Shown: one piece after another, positions 1-11,594 of the stretch
How the letters are laid out: each line of letters begins with the position of its first letter
Numbering within the stretch: position 1 is the stretch's first letter
Source of the DNA: Aquarana catesbeiana
Taxonomy: Eukaryota; Chordata; Amphibia; Anura; Ranidae
Length of the DNA: 64,000 nt
NCBI RefSeq assembly: GCF_042186555.1
Contig: NC_133326.1
Location: 496,772,063 to 496,836,062 of the forward strand
Direction of reading: 5' to 3'
Notes under the pieces: generated by a model
Seen by the model: only the letters and a program-made list of their open reading frames with translations
What the model was told of the DNA's origin: nothing
Databases searched by the model: none
Translations under genes and position numbers: made by a program

Positions 1-2100
1 TCTTAATGGTCCCTGTAAATGTCCCTGTTTTCAAGAACTTTGTGGAAAAAAACACAGAATCTAGAGCTCTTGCCCATAACCTTATGCTACTGTGTTGGTG
101 GGTTAGTAGATACTTTCAGCCAAATATCCAGCATGAGCCTCTATTTTGTACATATGCAATGCATCCCTTGGCCCAAGTATTGGCCTGCGGAGCTTCCCTG
201 CAAGAAGTACCTTGTGCAGTTGTCTTTTAAAGGACAATGTCTATTTAGTGACTTTCTGGATTTTAACATCAAGGAAGTCACAGAAGGAAAGTGTACCCTC
301 TTACCCAAGAAAAAGGCAAAAGGCCCTACAGGAAATGCTTTGGCTCTTGAGATGAAGAAGGGTTCCTTTTGTTTCTCTGAGGCTTTTGAGTACAAGTCTT
401 AGCCTGGCACAAACATAAAATGTAAGACTTGGACTTCCAAGCCAGTCAAGTCTGGGAACCTGTCCTCCTCTCAATGAGGAGCATCCCCACTTGTCATAAG
501 TGGGGGGGGGGGCATTGCTCCGGTTCCAATAAAGGAAAGGTTTCTGCACCAACCTGTTCATTGTCGCCAAAGCTACAGCATTTCCCCTTTCCTCGATTGC
601 CAGTCATTTGTGCTCTGCACTTATCAAAGGATGAGGACCGCACTCCATTCAGTCTTCAACCTTGGTAATAGATGTGTGCTCATAGTGACTGTAGTGGATG
701 GTGCTGTATAAATCACAGTAAAACAATAAGATTTCACCAGTACGCCACTACCAACATGTATACGCATTTATTAGTGCAATGTCACATCAGTCAAATAAGC
801 CAATTTTTTTCGGGCAGGGCCGCTTTTGTCACTATGTTGCCTTGAGGAAGCGACCCTGCATGGCCCTGAAATGTTAGCCTTTTTGACTGATGTGACATTG
901 CACTAATGAGTGTATAAGTTTGCAGCTGAGTGCTGGGGATGTCTCCTTATGTTTCTACCCTGCAGCCATAACTACCCAGCAGCTGGGGGACCTTCACCAA
1001 GGTGTTAGCTCGTCCTAGCTCTGCTGTATTCTAACAATATCCCAATTGTGGGATACATGGATGACCTCCTCCTGAAGGAAAAATCAGTACATACTTTGTC
1101 TGCCAACATCTGTTGGATGGTGCAGGCCCTGCAGAGGTTCAGATGAGTCCTAAATCTCCAGAAGTCAGCACTGGAACCAACTCACCTATTAGAGTATTTG
1201 GGCCCGGTTCTGGACACAGCTGTGCCCAGGGTTTTTCTCCCTCCAGACAAGCTACTGGCCTTTCACTGCCACATTCAGACCCTATGGTCCAGGAGATGCC
1301 CCAACATTTGCTTTTGTATAGTGGTCTTTGGGCTGATGGTAGTCTCTTTTAAGTCAGCAATGTTCGCCCAATTTCACTCAAGACCATTGAAACATTCCGG
1401 TTGCGTGGGACATGCATATTCCATCTTAGGATCATCTCATTCGCCTGGTCAGTAAATCCAGGCTTGCTCTAGCATGGCAGATTTCCAGTCTGGCGCTGGA
1501 ATCAAGGAAGCCCTTTATTCTAGTGATCCTCATTGCACCGAACTGGCCCAAGAGCAGGTGGTATTTGGACCCCCTCATGTTCTTGGCAGACTGTCTTTTG
1601 GCCCTCCCAGCTCTTCTGTCACAGGGGGTAGTCCATCATCCTGGTTTTGGTAGCTGGGTTTAATGGCTAGCTGTCATCCATACTCTCATAAAAGCTAGTT
1701 GATTGACTAAAGTCTACCATCACACAGACACAATTTTCCTCTTATTCATTGGTGAAGACCTTTGTGGAGGCTGTCATTCAAAGGAATATCCCACTGTCTT
1801 CCCTCACTCACAAAGTTGCCTTTCTTGTGGTTGTCACCTCTGGGAAACGTGTCTCAAAGTTAGCAGTTTTATCCCATAGAGAAACCCTCCTAGTGTCACA
1901 CAGTCATAAAATTGTCTTGTGGCCTAAGGCCTTCTTTCTTCTTTGTGTGGTTCCTTCCTCCCACCTTAACTAGGACGTCATGCTTCCTTTCTTTTATCCT
2001 TTGTCTCCAAAACATTCCTAGGAGATTTCTCGCCACTGTCTGGATGGTGGTACATGCTATAGGAGTATATTTACAGCCTTTTTCTTTTTCATACATAATG
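1..2100 (+). mobile_element. Degenerate DIRS-type retrotransposon (copy 1, 5' end outside the window)
   Basis: Fragments in order on the + strand. At 210-350 a gag/pol linker reads SFKGQCLF, then LPKKKAKGP. At 1030-1250 an RT end holds a YMDD box at 1054-1065, followed by a LLEYLGPVLD stretch. At 1480-1640 comes the LIAPNWPKSRWY-type segment found between RNase H and recombinase in DIRS elements. At 1745-1940 is a recombinase fragment with a VTSGKRVSKLA box around the first catalytic Arg. Stop codons and frameshifts occur throughout, and most RT upstream of YMDD is missing. The 690-960 interval is foreign to it. It is inactive. Confidence 0.7.
690..960. repeat. Short stem-loop repeat interrupting DIRS copy 1
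   Basis: Inverted arms of about 26 bp at 770-795 and 882-907 contain TTAGTGCAATGTCACATCAG and its complement. The loop holds a cttgaggaagcga...ccctgaaatg stretch that resembles the terminal repeats of Penelope-like elements. It replaces most of the RT expected between the gag-like part and the YMDD box of the DIRS copy. The exact ends are not visible. Confidence 0.5.
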
Positions 2101-3301
2101 GGACACAGAGTCAGGCTAATATTCATTACCTGCTTGGTTATACTTCATCAGGTGAATGGACACTGGTAGACCAAAGGTCTTCAAACAGGAAGTGATCCCC
2201 TATATAACCCCTCCCATACAGGAAGCACTTCAGTTTTTTACCAGTGTCTACAAGGTGGATGGCACGGTTTGTTTGAGCTCTCTGAGCTCCAGGTCTCTCT
2301 TCCCACAAACGGTTCCAAAAATTAATCAAGGGATTGACTGGATCCATTTGACACTGGCTTTTATGCTTAGATAAATGGTACCCGAGCCCTGCAAAGAAGA
2401 CTCAAGATACTGCGAGGTTTTGCCTATAATATGGCCTCTGGGCACTGGACCCTGTGGAGTGGAAATCCTGGACACTACAGCGCTTAGGCATTTCCTGCAG
2501 GGTGCTGTACAGGTCCAAGGGAGTGGACCCTAAACATGAAAGGGTGCCCAGTCCTTGAAGGTCCTAGTGACAGGAACCCGCCGTGAAGGGTGAAGATTGG
2601 GCCCTTAGTTTCTGAGTGGCCCTGCGCCTGGAAGGGTAAGTGAAACCCCTTTATTTTATTATTGTGGGGTGTCCCAGTGATTGTAACAATCAGTCAAGCT
2701 AGCTAAAGGCTGGACATCTGTGTGCAGTGACCATATGGGGGAGTTCTGGGCTAGCTGTGGGTGTTTGCAAGGTGTACCTTTTTTCTTGCTTGTCTGGCTA
2801 TTTTTTACCTGTATGATGGCGCACCACGCCATTTCGCCTTGGTTCGCCATGGCGCACGTGCGTTTGCAAGAGCGCCGCTGGGCTCGGCAGTTTGGCGACC
2901 ATGGCGCATGCGGCTTCGCCCGTACATGCGCTGTAGCCTTTATCTGGCCGCACGAAGATTCGCGTCATACGCAAATACAGTCCCGCCCCCTCGCCGGAAC
3001 CACGCACATGCGTGCGCACACACGCATAGAACGCTCCGGCGAACAACTGGTTTATTTAAGCTGTGCAGGCCAAGCATGTGGTGCTTCGAGAAGGCAGCTG
3101 TGGGACACAGAGCAGGCTCTGAACAAACACTTGCAGTGGTTAATTTTTCCTTACCTGGGTCACGTGAGTCACCAGGTGTTGCTTGGCAGGCTAAAGGTGC
3201 TTAGCAGGATTGTTGCATAGGAGCTTGGTGAGCCCTATTAAAGGGTCTCCCTTCTGAGGTGTTTTAATTACACCCAAGTACTCTTTGTTTGCAAATATTG
3301 A

Positions 3302-3968
3302 ATGTCTTCCAAAAAGAGGAGTGGGACTAACACCACAGGGAAGGGCACACCTCCGTCATCAGTAGTTCCTAATTATCCTAGTCGTACCCTAGTGTTGTAT
3401 CCCCTGAAAGACCAGAGGCTCCCGGGCAATCTTAGCCGATGTGCCTATCTGGTATTGTGCCTACAGTCAATGCTGCTGCTTCACCCTTTATCACTAAGGA
3501 TGAACTGTCCTCAGTCCTAGCCATGTTTGAGCACAGGATTACCGGCATGATTGCCTCCATCCCGCAGGGTAGCAGGAAGCGTGACAGATCCCCCTCCCTG
3601 GAGTCTCCTCGTCTGGAGCAGGAATGGGTTGAGGATGGGGAAGAGCTTAAAGCTCAAGATTAGGTGTAGTGCCCAGCAGATGAGTTTGCTTCAGAGCAAT
3701 CTGGACAAGAAGATATCCACTCGATGTCTGCCTCTCAGTTGCAGTGGTTTTTGATCCTGACTCTGACCGAAACGGTTCGTTCTGCCTTTAAGTTGCCTCT
3801 TGCAGAGCCCCCCTGGTCCTCTTTGGGATCTCTGAGACCTTTTCAGGTTGCACAGACTTTCCCGCTATATCTCCTGTTGGAACAGGCGGTGTATGCTGTT
3901 CGGGAACATCCTGACAGGACAGTAAGACAGCTATTCCTCAAGCGCTGTGTTTTGCTGTTGATGCTTTA
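3302..3968 (+). pseudogene. DIRS gag-like ORF1 remnant
   Basis: Overlapping open stretches in two or three frames start with MSSKKRSGTNTTG at 3302 and continue with GSRKRDRSPSLESPRLEQE around 3575. The mix of basic, Ser/Pro-rich and Gln-rich residues, and the position directly before the RT frame, fit ORF1 of DIRS elements. There is no zinc knuckle. At least two frame changes break it. The assignment rests mainly on position. Confidence 0.5.
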
Positions 3969-4073
3969 AAGGATTCAGTACAGCAGGTTTCTCGTCTGGC
4001 TCTCTTGTCTGTACATATGCGCAGACTTTTATGGCTTAAGAACTGATCATCAGAGCTTCCTTGTAAAAAGTTA

Positions 4074-5210
4074 TTGGCTGTTTTCCCGTTTTATGGGGAG
4101 CGTTTATTTGGTGATCATTTGGACAAATATATCCAAAGGATTTCCAGAGGGAAGAGTTCTGGAAGAAAAGCACCAAATGTCCCTCGTTTAAAAACCCAGG
4201 GACTGCTTCCTCAAATGTCTCAATGTCAGGGCGGTTCCACCACCAACAGGGCGCTAGGGCCACGGGCAAGCCGCAAGGCCAGGGCCAGAAAAGGCCTTGG
4301 GTCCAAAATTCTTCTAAACCCAGCACCAAGCCCTCCTTTTGAGGGGACATCCCCACTCCATCGGGTGAGGGGAAGGCTGCTGCACTTTGCGGACATTTGG
4401 AAAACAACAATTCAGGATGAGTGGGTCACCTCAATTATATGTTGCGGTTACAAGCTGGAGTTACAAGGGGTACCCCCTCAGAGGTTCCTAAGATCCCTGA
4501 ACAAGTATCTGTTGATACAGTCCTTTCAGATGGAGTCTGTCCGCTCATTAGTAACCTCGCTCCAGAGGGGAGACTTCTTAGCCTCCATCGATAATAAGGA
4601 CACGTACCTACACGTACCTATCTTTCAGCCTCATCATAGGTTCCTACGTTTTACAGTAGAGGAATGTCATTTTCAGTTTGTGGCTCTACACTTCGGGCTT
4701 GCTACAGCTCCCCAGGTGTTCACAAAGGTCCTCGCATCAGTACTTGGTCGCTTAAGGGCCCAAGGGATCCTGGTGCTCGGGTATCTGGACGACCTGCTCA
4801 GAGATCACTCAGTACAGGCTCTAGAACAGAGCATAATATACACAGTGCGGTATTTGAAAAGCTTAGGCTGGATTATAAATACCGAAAAGTCAACCTTGAA
4901 ACCAGCTCAAAGTCTAAGATACTTAGGTCCGATTCTAAACATGATCCAAGCAAGAGTATTCTTGCAACCCGTAAGGATCTGTGCCCTGAAAGATCAGGTG
5001 CGTCGGATAAGGGGCACCAGACAACCCTCCATTCGGCTCTGTATGAGCCTTCTAGGGAGGATGGTATCCTCCTTTGAAGCAGTGCCCTATGCCCAGTTCC
5101 ATTCCAGGCCTTTACAACAGGACATCTTGTTGGCTTCGAACAGAGGAAGAAAAGCCCTGGATTTTCCAATGTGCTTATCTCCTCAGGCATGCTTAAGCCT
5201 AAACCGGTGA
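4074..5210 (+). pseudogene. DIRS reverse transcriptase (with gag/pol linker)
   Basis: A single open frame of 378 residues. Residues 1-60 carry the linker ending LFGDHLDKYIQRISRGKS. The RT palm follows with SLQRGDFLASIDNKDTY (motif A, where the usual Asp-x-x-Asp appears as SIDNKD), LHFGLATAPQVFTKVL (motif B) and a YLDD box at 4782-4793 (motif C). Further down come SLGWIINTEKS and LRYLGPILN, the thumb-side motifs shared with DIRS and Ngaro elements. The frame stops at 5208, just before RNase H, which continues from the overlapping frame at 5211. This is the best preserved coding part of copy 2. Confidence 0.85.
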
Positions 5211-5259
5211 TTGCAGGATCAGAATCTGCAAAAGGGAAAATCTATTCTCCCGGTAACTT

Positions 5260-5850
5260 GGAGAGTACTGACTACAGATGCCAGTCTCTCAGGCTGGGGA
5301 GCGACCCTAGACGGGCTCGCAGCTCAGGGGCATTTGGTCAGGGACAGAGCAGACCCTGCCCAACAATGTCCTAGAATTACGGGCAGTACATCTGGCCCTG
5401 CAGTCCTGGATGGTGGAGCTTCAGGACTGCCCCATCAGGGTTCAGTCCGACAATGCCACGGCAGTGGCCTATATAAACCACCAAGGCGGTACCAGGAATT
5501 GTTCAGCTCTGAAGGAGGTAAACTACATACTAGCCTGGGCAGAGATCGACATGTGCCAATTATATTGGCAGTCCATATCCCGGGAATAGAGATCTGGAAG
5601 GCAGATTATCTCAGCCGGCAGCAGATCTGCCTGGGGGAATGGTCCCTACACCCAGATGTGTTCCAGGAAATTTGCCAACGTTGGGGATGGCCAGGTCAAC
5701 CTACTGGCATCCAGGTTCAACAACAAGCTACAGCAGTTTGTGTCCCGAACAAGAGATCCTCTGGCAATTGGAGCAGATGCTCTGATAGTTCCATGGAGCC
5801 AGTACTCCCTGATTTATGCTTTCCCTCTGATCCCTCTCCTTCCACAGGAT
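5260..5850 (+). pseudogene. DIRS RNase H and downstream pol segment
   Basis: Pieced across frames. TTDASLSGWGATLDG (5270-5315) holds the first RNase H Asp, NVLELRAVHLAL (about 5365-5400) the Glu, and VQSDNATAVAYINHQGG (about 5442-5490) the second Asp. Then come LLASRFNNKLQQFVSRTRD and WSQYSLIYAFPLIPLLP (5690-5850), a conserved stretch of DIRS pol located before the recombinase. At least two frameshifts separate the blocks. Confidence 0.75.
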
Positions 5851-6024
5851 TCGGAGAGAGGGGATTCCAGTCATTCTGGAGTCACCAGCCTGGCCCAGAA
5901 GGCCCTGGTTCCCGGAGATTGTGAGACTGACAATAGAGGGGCCATGAACGCTTCCATGGCCCCCCAGATCTACTGTCTCAAGGTCCTATATTCCACCCCA
6001 ATTTACAGTCTCTACATTTGACAG

Positions 6025-7018
6025 CATGGCTATTGAAGCCAGGGTGTTCAAGGACCGTGGCATCTTGGGACCAGTGGTGTCTACTCTAGTGAATGCTAGA
6101 AAAGCTGTCACTAAGAAAATTTATCATAAAGTCTGGAAGACTTATATTGCTTTATGTGAAGCCAGAAAATGGCATCCTCAGAAATAAGTCTCTCTTTTCT
6201 ATAGTCAGCTGTGGAAATCAAATTGGCTTTGAGTACAATCAGAGGTCAAGTTTCGGCCCTATCAGTATTCTTCCAAAGGCCTTTAGCCTCCCATTCACTG
6301 ATCCGAACCTTTATGCAAGGGGCAACTTGCTTGCTTCCCCCCATTAGGTCACCTATGTGTCCTTGGGACCTGAACTTGGTGCTGTCTGTGTTACAGAAAC
6401 AACCATTTGAACCTATTAAGGAAATTCCATTAGACTTGCTGTCACGCAAGCTAGCCTTCCTGATGTCTATCACCTCAGCTAGAAGGGTGTCGGAGTTGGC
6501 GTGTTACAACCTGTTCCTTTTTTGTTCCTTTTTGCCAAAGGTGGTGTCGGCCTTTCATTTAAATCAGGACATTATTTTGCCTTCTTTTTTCTCTCAGCCT
6601 CCTTCGGCAGAAGAGAGATGACTGCATTCTTTGGACGTTGTCCGGGCAGTCAAGGTTTATTCCTCTAGATCTGCGGCGATCCGAGGATCAGACTCTTTTT
6701 TTATTTTTTTTTTATTTTTTTTGTTTTACCAAAAGGACCCAAGAAGGGGCAGGCAGCTTCCAAAGCTTCCATTGCCAATTGGGTCCTTCAACTGGTCATT
6801 CAGGCCTACGGTCTGAAACATAAAGCTCCTCCCTTTAGGGTGAGAGCTCATTCTACCAGGGGTGTAGGAACCTCCTGGGCTTTTCGCCTTCAGGTATCTC
6901 TGGCTCAGATTTGTAAGGCTGCCACCTGGTCTTCAGTGCACATGTTCACAAAATTTTATCAAGTGGATGTTCGAGCAGCTGAGGATTTGGCATACTGCTG
7001 GCTGCCATATAAATTCTA
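6025..7018 (+). pseudogene. DIRS tyrosine recombinase
   Basis: The N-terminal part reads ARVFKDRGILGPVV and TKKIYHKVWKTYIALCEARKW. Next is SITSARRVSELA with the first catalytic Arg (about 6470-6500), then RAHSTRGVGTSWAF with the H-x-x-R box (about 6843-6885) and VHMFTKFYQVDV with the presumed nucleophilic Tyr (about 6940-6970). The frame ends PYKF and stop at 7018. A poly-T tract at 6698-6723 and frameshifts near 6190 and 6600 break the frame. All four catalytic positions can be recognised, although they are not in one frame. Confidence 0.75.
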
Positions 7019-7069
7019 ATGGCTATTGTTTGGCAGGGTGTCTCCCTCCCCTCAAGGCTATTGCTCTGG

Positions 7070-7410
7070 GACGTCCCAGCAGGTAATGAATATTAGCCTG
7101 ACTCTGTGTCCCATGATGTATGAAAAAGAAAATAGGATTTTTACGTCATAATTACCCGGAAAATCCTTTTCTTTGAGTACATCATGGGACACAGAGATCC
7201 CTCCCCTCTCTTTTTGAGGATTCAGTGCTTGGTACAAAACTGAAGTTCTTCCTGTATGGGAGGGGTTATGTAGGGGATCACTTCCTGTCTGAAGACCTTT
7301 GGTCTACCAGTGTCTGTTCACCTGATGATAAAGTATAACCCAACAGGTAATGAATATTAGCCTGACTCTGTGTCCCATGATGTACTCAAAGAAAAGGATT
7401 TTACAGGTAA
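7070..7410. repeat. Right-end hairpin of DIRS copy 2
   Basis: The stretch TAATGAATATTAGCCTGACT occurs at about 7086 and again at about 7349. An inverted copy of the adjacent ctctgtgtcccatgatgtac block lies at about 7177-7197. The unit is therefore direct repeat, inverted repeat, direct repeat within 320 bp. This corresponds to the terminal repeat plus internal complementary region used by DIRS elements to rebuild their ends. Confidence 0.7.
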
Positions 7411-7599
7411 GTATGACATAAACATACTATTTTTAGAATTCAGATTCTCTTTGCCATTTCTGATAGTGCTCGTAGGGGACATCCTGTCTCTCATTCCACC
7501 ATTACAGGAGTACATTACAAGATACAGGTTCCCCCTTCCCTTCTACTATTATGATCCACTCCTTCATTTTTTCTACTCACTGAGGATGCTGGAAGATGC

Positions 7600-7800
7600 A
7601 GGGGTTTTTCTGGGACAATGCAAGGAAAAGAGAGGTGGCGGCACATTCAGCATAAAAATGAGGACATGACATGCACTTGCAGTTCAAGAAAAATTTCAGC
7701 AAACACGTTTCACACACCTGCACTTAGTCATTCCAATGACAATCAGAGTTTGATGTTTTTATGCTGGATATGCCGCCACCTTCCTTTTCCCTGCATTTGT
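7600..7800. repeat. Short inverted-repeat element
   Basis: Arms read GGTGGCGGCAcATtCAGCAT... near 7633 and the complement ATGCTGGATATGCCGCCACC near 7762, with ggaaaag/cttttcc outside them. The loop is about 100 bp and non-coding. It is probably a small non-autonomous element or hairpin repeat; no family is recognised. Confidence 0.45.
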
Positions 7801-7984
7801 TCATTGGTTGCGGACCTCAGAAGGCACCCAGCTTTTTACAGCAGCAGCATTTGGTTCCCTACATAGATATCAGGCATCTGTATGGATTACCAGGAGCGGT
7901 GCAACTTCCCTGTTTTCTGTTATTCTGGGACTAGCCTTACAGCTTTACTTGCCACTGTCCAATCCCCTGAAGGTAACTGCTTGA

Positions 7985-8460
7985 CCCAAGCATCGAGGAC
8001 TAAGATCTTGTGTCTTGTAATGTACCCCAAGAAAATGATTTTACAAATTAGTCAAAAATCCATTTTTTTTTACTTACCTTTAAAATCCTTTTCTTGGAGT
8101 ACATTAGAGTAAACTGGGTCCCTCTACTACTTATTGCTTGCTACAAAACTCAGGCTTGCTGGAAGTAGGGGGGACATGTCAGAACTGTCTTTGTTTGCCA
8201 GTGTCCATCCAGCTGAAGGTAGCTGCATATCCCATGGTCCCAAGCTGGCCATAGATTGATCAAAATTCGGTTGGTTCAGCAGAGAGCAGTCTAATTTTGA
8301 TTAGTGCATACCCATCCCTGTTTTGACAGAGGTTGATTGTTAGAAAAAAAACTAACCGTCTATGGCCAGCTGTAGACTAAGATACTGTGTCCTGTAATGT
8401 ACTTTAAGAAAAGAATTGTACAGGTTAGTCAAAAATCCTATTTTTACTAACAATCGTACA
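7985..8460. repeat. Third DIRS-type terminus with a nested short element
   Basis: A ctaagatcttgtgtcttgta block at about 8001 is followed by an inverted form at 8069-8119 and a direct repeat, ctaagatactgtgtcctgta, at about 8378. This has the same architecture as the right end of copy 2 but with diverged sequence. Between them, 8243-8374, is a short element with inverted ends (agctggccatagattgat and gtctatggccagct). It looks like a solo terminus of a related DIRS family. Confidence 0.5.
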
Positions 8461-9931
8461 AATTCAAAAAAAGATAGGCACTGCACATGCCCATGTATTC
8501 TCCTTGACATGTCATAGCTGTTTATAGTGATGCTGATGGTGGGAGCAGAAATAACATGGCTCCCACAAACTCCCAATGTTAAATTAACCCATCTGGAAAG
8601 AAACATCAGCACTGCCACTTGTAACTTGTCTTTAAAAGTGTAGACTTTAGGGCATTTTATCCTTATCCTTGCTTTACTATTTAGGGTTTCGAAGTAATTG
8701 GTACAATAAATATTATTCGAAAGTGGTTACTGATTCCCTCTATTTATTGCACATATGTATTACCTTGTCTATTCCTATAGTTAGCTAGTCTATTAAAACT
8801 CTGATCACATGTTACTGTTGATATCACTATAATACAAGGTTAGCTATGAAAACAAGCACACTGCTTAATAAAACAAAGTCTTATTTATTTCCCAAGAAAA
8901 TAGGAAAACGCTAACATAAAAATACTAAAAGATATTACAAAGCATATAACACCAGAACATATAATACAAGAATATCAAAGATACTTATCACAATGCTTTC
9001 CTCGAGACTTTGGTCAGCTGGGCTCAGAAGGCAAAGAGCCACCAGCAAAAAAAAAGGGATGAATTCCCTCCTGTGTGCCCTTTTTACACCTTCATTCAGA
9101 CCCATTCGTAACCACCCCCCACTAGCCTACTGTCCAATGAGACATTGCAAGAGGTAGTCCTTTTAACATATTATATTACTGTCCGTCCTGCTGTATTGGC
9201 CTCTAGGGGCAGCATTGTTCATGTATCATCTCTACGTGCCTGTTGATCCTTTGATGTTTGTCACCCACCGTCATCAATCATCCTGGCAGCCATGGCTCTC
9301 TTTGAAGATTGCTTGCAGTGTATTATCATACCGTCAGCCCAGAGCCAAGCCCTTGTTACAACCTTGCTAGCTTTCAGATGCAGATTCTGATATGCTACAA
9401 AGCTATGATGTGTAACTGGTTACATTTCAACTTGGGGCCATCTGCCTGTATCAACCAGGGAATGAAATACAAGAAATATGATATTAAACCATGTCGCCTA
9501 CCAACAGGCCTCATGCACACAGATGCCAAAATACATTATTTCATTTGAGCTCATTTCTAAATGAATCTAGAAGCATGTAATGCTTTTCTATTGCTGAATT
9601 CACATTGGACATGCAGCAGGTTCTGTGTGCTTTCATTCTATATGTGTTTACATATTTAAGAGATTTGTGTGTTCGGGGACTCTTTTTAGCCTTGTTTACT
9701 GTAGCTAAATGCATGCAAATGTATGGCAATGCAAGTACATCTAGACCATGAGATGTTTATTGCATTTTTGTAAATACAACTTTAGCACCCCCCCTCCCCC
9801 CAGGAATGTGGTGGCAACCCCCAGAGACAGTAGACAAAAGATATCTCCCATAGGACTTAGTTGTAGCAATAGAAAAAACAATTTACAAATTGGTGTAGAA
9901 AAAATAGAAAAACTTTTATTGAACAACAGGT
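8461..9931. other. Non-coding stretch without recognised gene
   Basis: No convincing exon or transposase. An A/T-rich part at 8690-8960 contains aataaaacaaagtc and looks like a dispersed repeat, possibly an LTR-type sequence. The segment at 9550-9620 resembles 36290-36360 (atttctaaa...ctggaagtatgtaat), so it is also repetitive. Confidence 0.4.
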
Positions 9932-9935
9932 TTAA

Positions 9936-11141
9936 CCCCTTCCCGCCGACCGTACGCACATATGCGTACTCGGCTTTCCGGGGTTATACCGGGATGATGC
10001 CCGCAGCTGCAGGCATCATCCCGGTACCGTTGTTTACAGCGGGCGATCGGCTACCCATGTATAACAACCGATGCGGCTAAAAGCCGCTCAGTTTTTATAC
10101 TGGAGGAGCGGGAGGGGACATCCCCCCTCCCGCCGCTGTTACCCGGGCCTCCCGTGCGATCGGGAGGCCCGGTGTCCAATCGGGTACTTTCGGCGGCTGG
10201 GGGCGGGCTGGAACGAAGCTGTGAGCGGCTTCGTTCCAGCCTTCTTGTTGCAAACGCGGAAGCGACGTCATGACGTCACTTCCCGTTTACTCGGCTGCCA
10301 ATGGCGCCGAATTTAAAAAAGTACACAGTATTCAGAATCGCCGTTTTCGACGATCTGAATACTTTGAAGTGTAAAGGAGGGATGGGGGGTCTTTTAGACC
10401 CCGATCCCTCCATAAAGAGTACCTGTCACCACCTATTACTGTCACAAGGGATGTTTACATTCCTTGTGACAGCAATAAAAGTAAAAAAAAAAAAAAAAAA
10501 AAATTTTTAAAACACAATTTATAAAGTAAAAAGAAAAAATAAAATAAATTAAAAAAAAAAAAAAAAAAAATTTTTTTAAAGTGCCCCTGTCCCCGCGAGC
10601 TCGCGCAGCAAAGAAAACGCATACGGAAGTCGCGCCCGCATATGTAAACGGTGTTCAAATCACACATGTGCGGTATCGCCGCGATCATCAGAGCAAGAGC
10701 AATAATTCTAGCCCTAGACCTCCTCTGTAACTCTAACCTGGTAACCGTAAAAAAATTTTAAACATCACCTATGGAAATTCATAGGTACCGTAGTTTGTCG
10801 CCATTCCACGAGTGCGTGCAATTATAAAGGGTGACATGTTTGGTATCTATTTACTCGGCGTAACATCATGTTTCACATTATACAAAAAAATTGGGGTAAC
10901 TTTACTGTTTGGATTTTTTAAAATTCAAGAAATTGTCCCTTTTCCAAAAACTTGCGTTTAAAACACCGCTGCACAAATACCGTGTGATAAAAAATATTGC
11001 AACAATTGCCATTTTATTCTCTAGATTCTCTGCTAAAAAAATATATATAATGTTTGGGGGCTCTAAGTAATTTTCTAGCAAAAAATATGGATTTTAACTT
11101 GTAAGCACCAAATTTCAAAAATAGGCTTAGTCATGAAAGGG
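9936..11141. mobile_element. TTAA-flanked non-autonomous piggyBac-type element
   Basis: TTAA at 9932-9935 and 11142-11145 flank 1206 bp that begins CCCCTTCCCGCC and ends CATGAAAGGG, so the ends are short inverted repeats of the form CCC(C)TT. The body is GC-rich with several small palindromes in the first 300 bp, then A/T-rich with poly-A tracts near 10480 and 10550. It carries no transposase. The second half is similar in style to the elements at 44912, 51278 and 60205, which share gcagtgccgtat and the concluding tggcctggtcat-type end. Confidence 0.65.
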
Positions 11142-11149
11142 TTAAAATT

Positions 11150-11345
11150 GGCTGGTCTAGACACTTCACGTTCTGATCCTATACTATTCCTACAATATAC
11201 ATATACTGCAGGGTTATGTAAAATTTATTAAAATAAATTGTATATCCACCAAGTCAACCACCGCGTTTCAACTTATATAAAGTCTTCATCATTCGATAAG
11301 GAAGTGGAAGCAATCCTACATACATCAAAAAGCAAAAGAAAATGC
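11150..11345 (-). repeat. Penelope-like terminal fragment with hammerhead-like motif
   Basis: Read on the - strand, tgatgaagac, a short A/T loop and aagttgaaacgcg occur in order at 11295-11260. This resembles the CTGANGA - stem II - GAAA core of the small hammerhead ribozymes known from the terminal repeats of Penelope-like elements. The first two core bases are altered. It is followed on that strand by an A/T-rich tail (11215-11245). No protein remnant is present. Confidence 0.4.
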
Positions 11346-11594
11346 ATAATGAAATTTATATTACTTTTTACCAGATTGTACATGATTTTATTATATTCAT
11401 ATGACATTCAAAGCAAGTATAATACACTTACAAAAATATGGCTATGAAGGAGTAGGCAACAGAGGCGGCTTGCTCACATTCACTGAACTAAATCAAAGCA
11501 TAGGGACACTCTTTAGCTGATCCATAACGTTTTTTGAAAGGTATTGTAATTTATAGATTCTTCTAGGCATTTGTTATTAATTATAAGAATCAGG

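Larger units (their letters stand above)
2088..7390 (+). mobile_element. DIRS-type tyrosine-recombinase retrotransposon (copy 2, nearly full length, decayed)
   Basis: About 5.3 kb. Inverted terminal repeats at about 2088-2250 and 7222-7390 match each other over roughly 160 bp, including TGGGACACAGAGTCAGGCTA and its complement. Between them are a gag-like region (about 3300-4070), RT/RNase H (4074-5600), a DLFASR-like segment (5690-5850) and a tyrosine recombinase (about 6025-7018). Inverted rather than direct termini, and a recombinase instead of a DDE integrase, are the defining marks of the DIRS order. The coding regions are interrupted by stops and frameshifts, so it is not autonomous now. 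Confidence 0.85.

Noticed and set aside
19..402. 127-residue frame as a possible host gene
   Set aside because: Its LPKKKAKGP and LFSDFLDF segments fit the DIRS gag/pol linker, and it continues into other DIRS remnants.
4036..4410. 124-residue - strand frame
   Set aside because: Shadow of the DIRS RT frame on the + strand.
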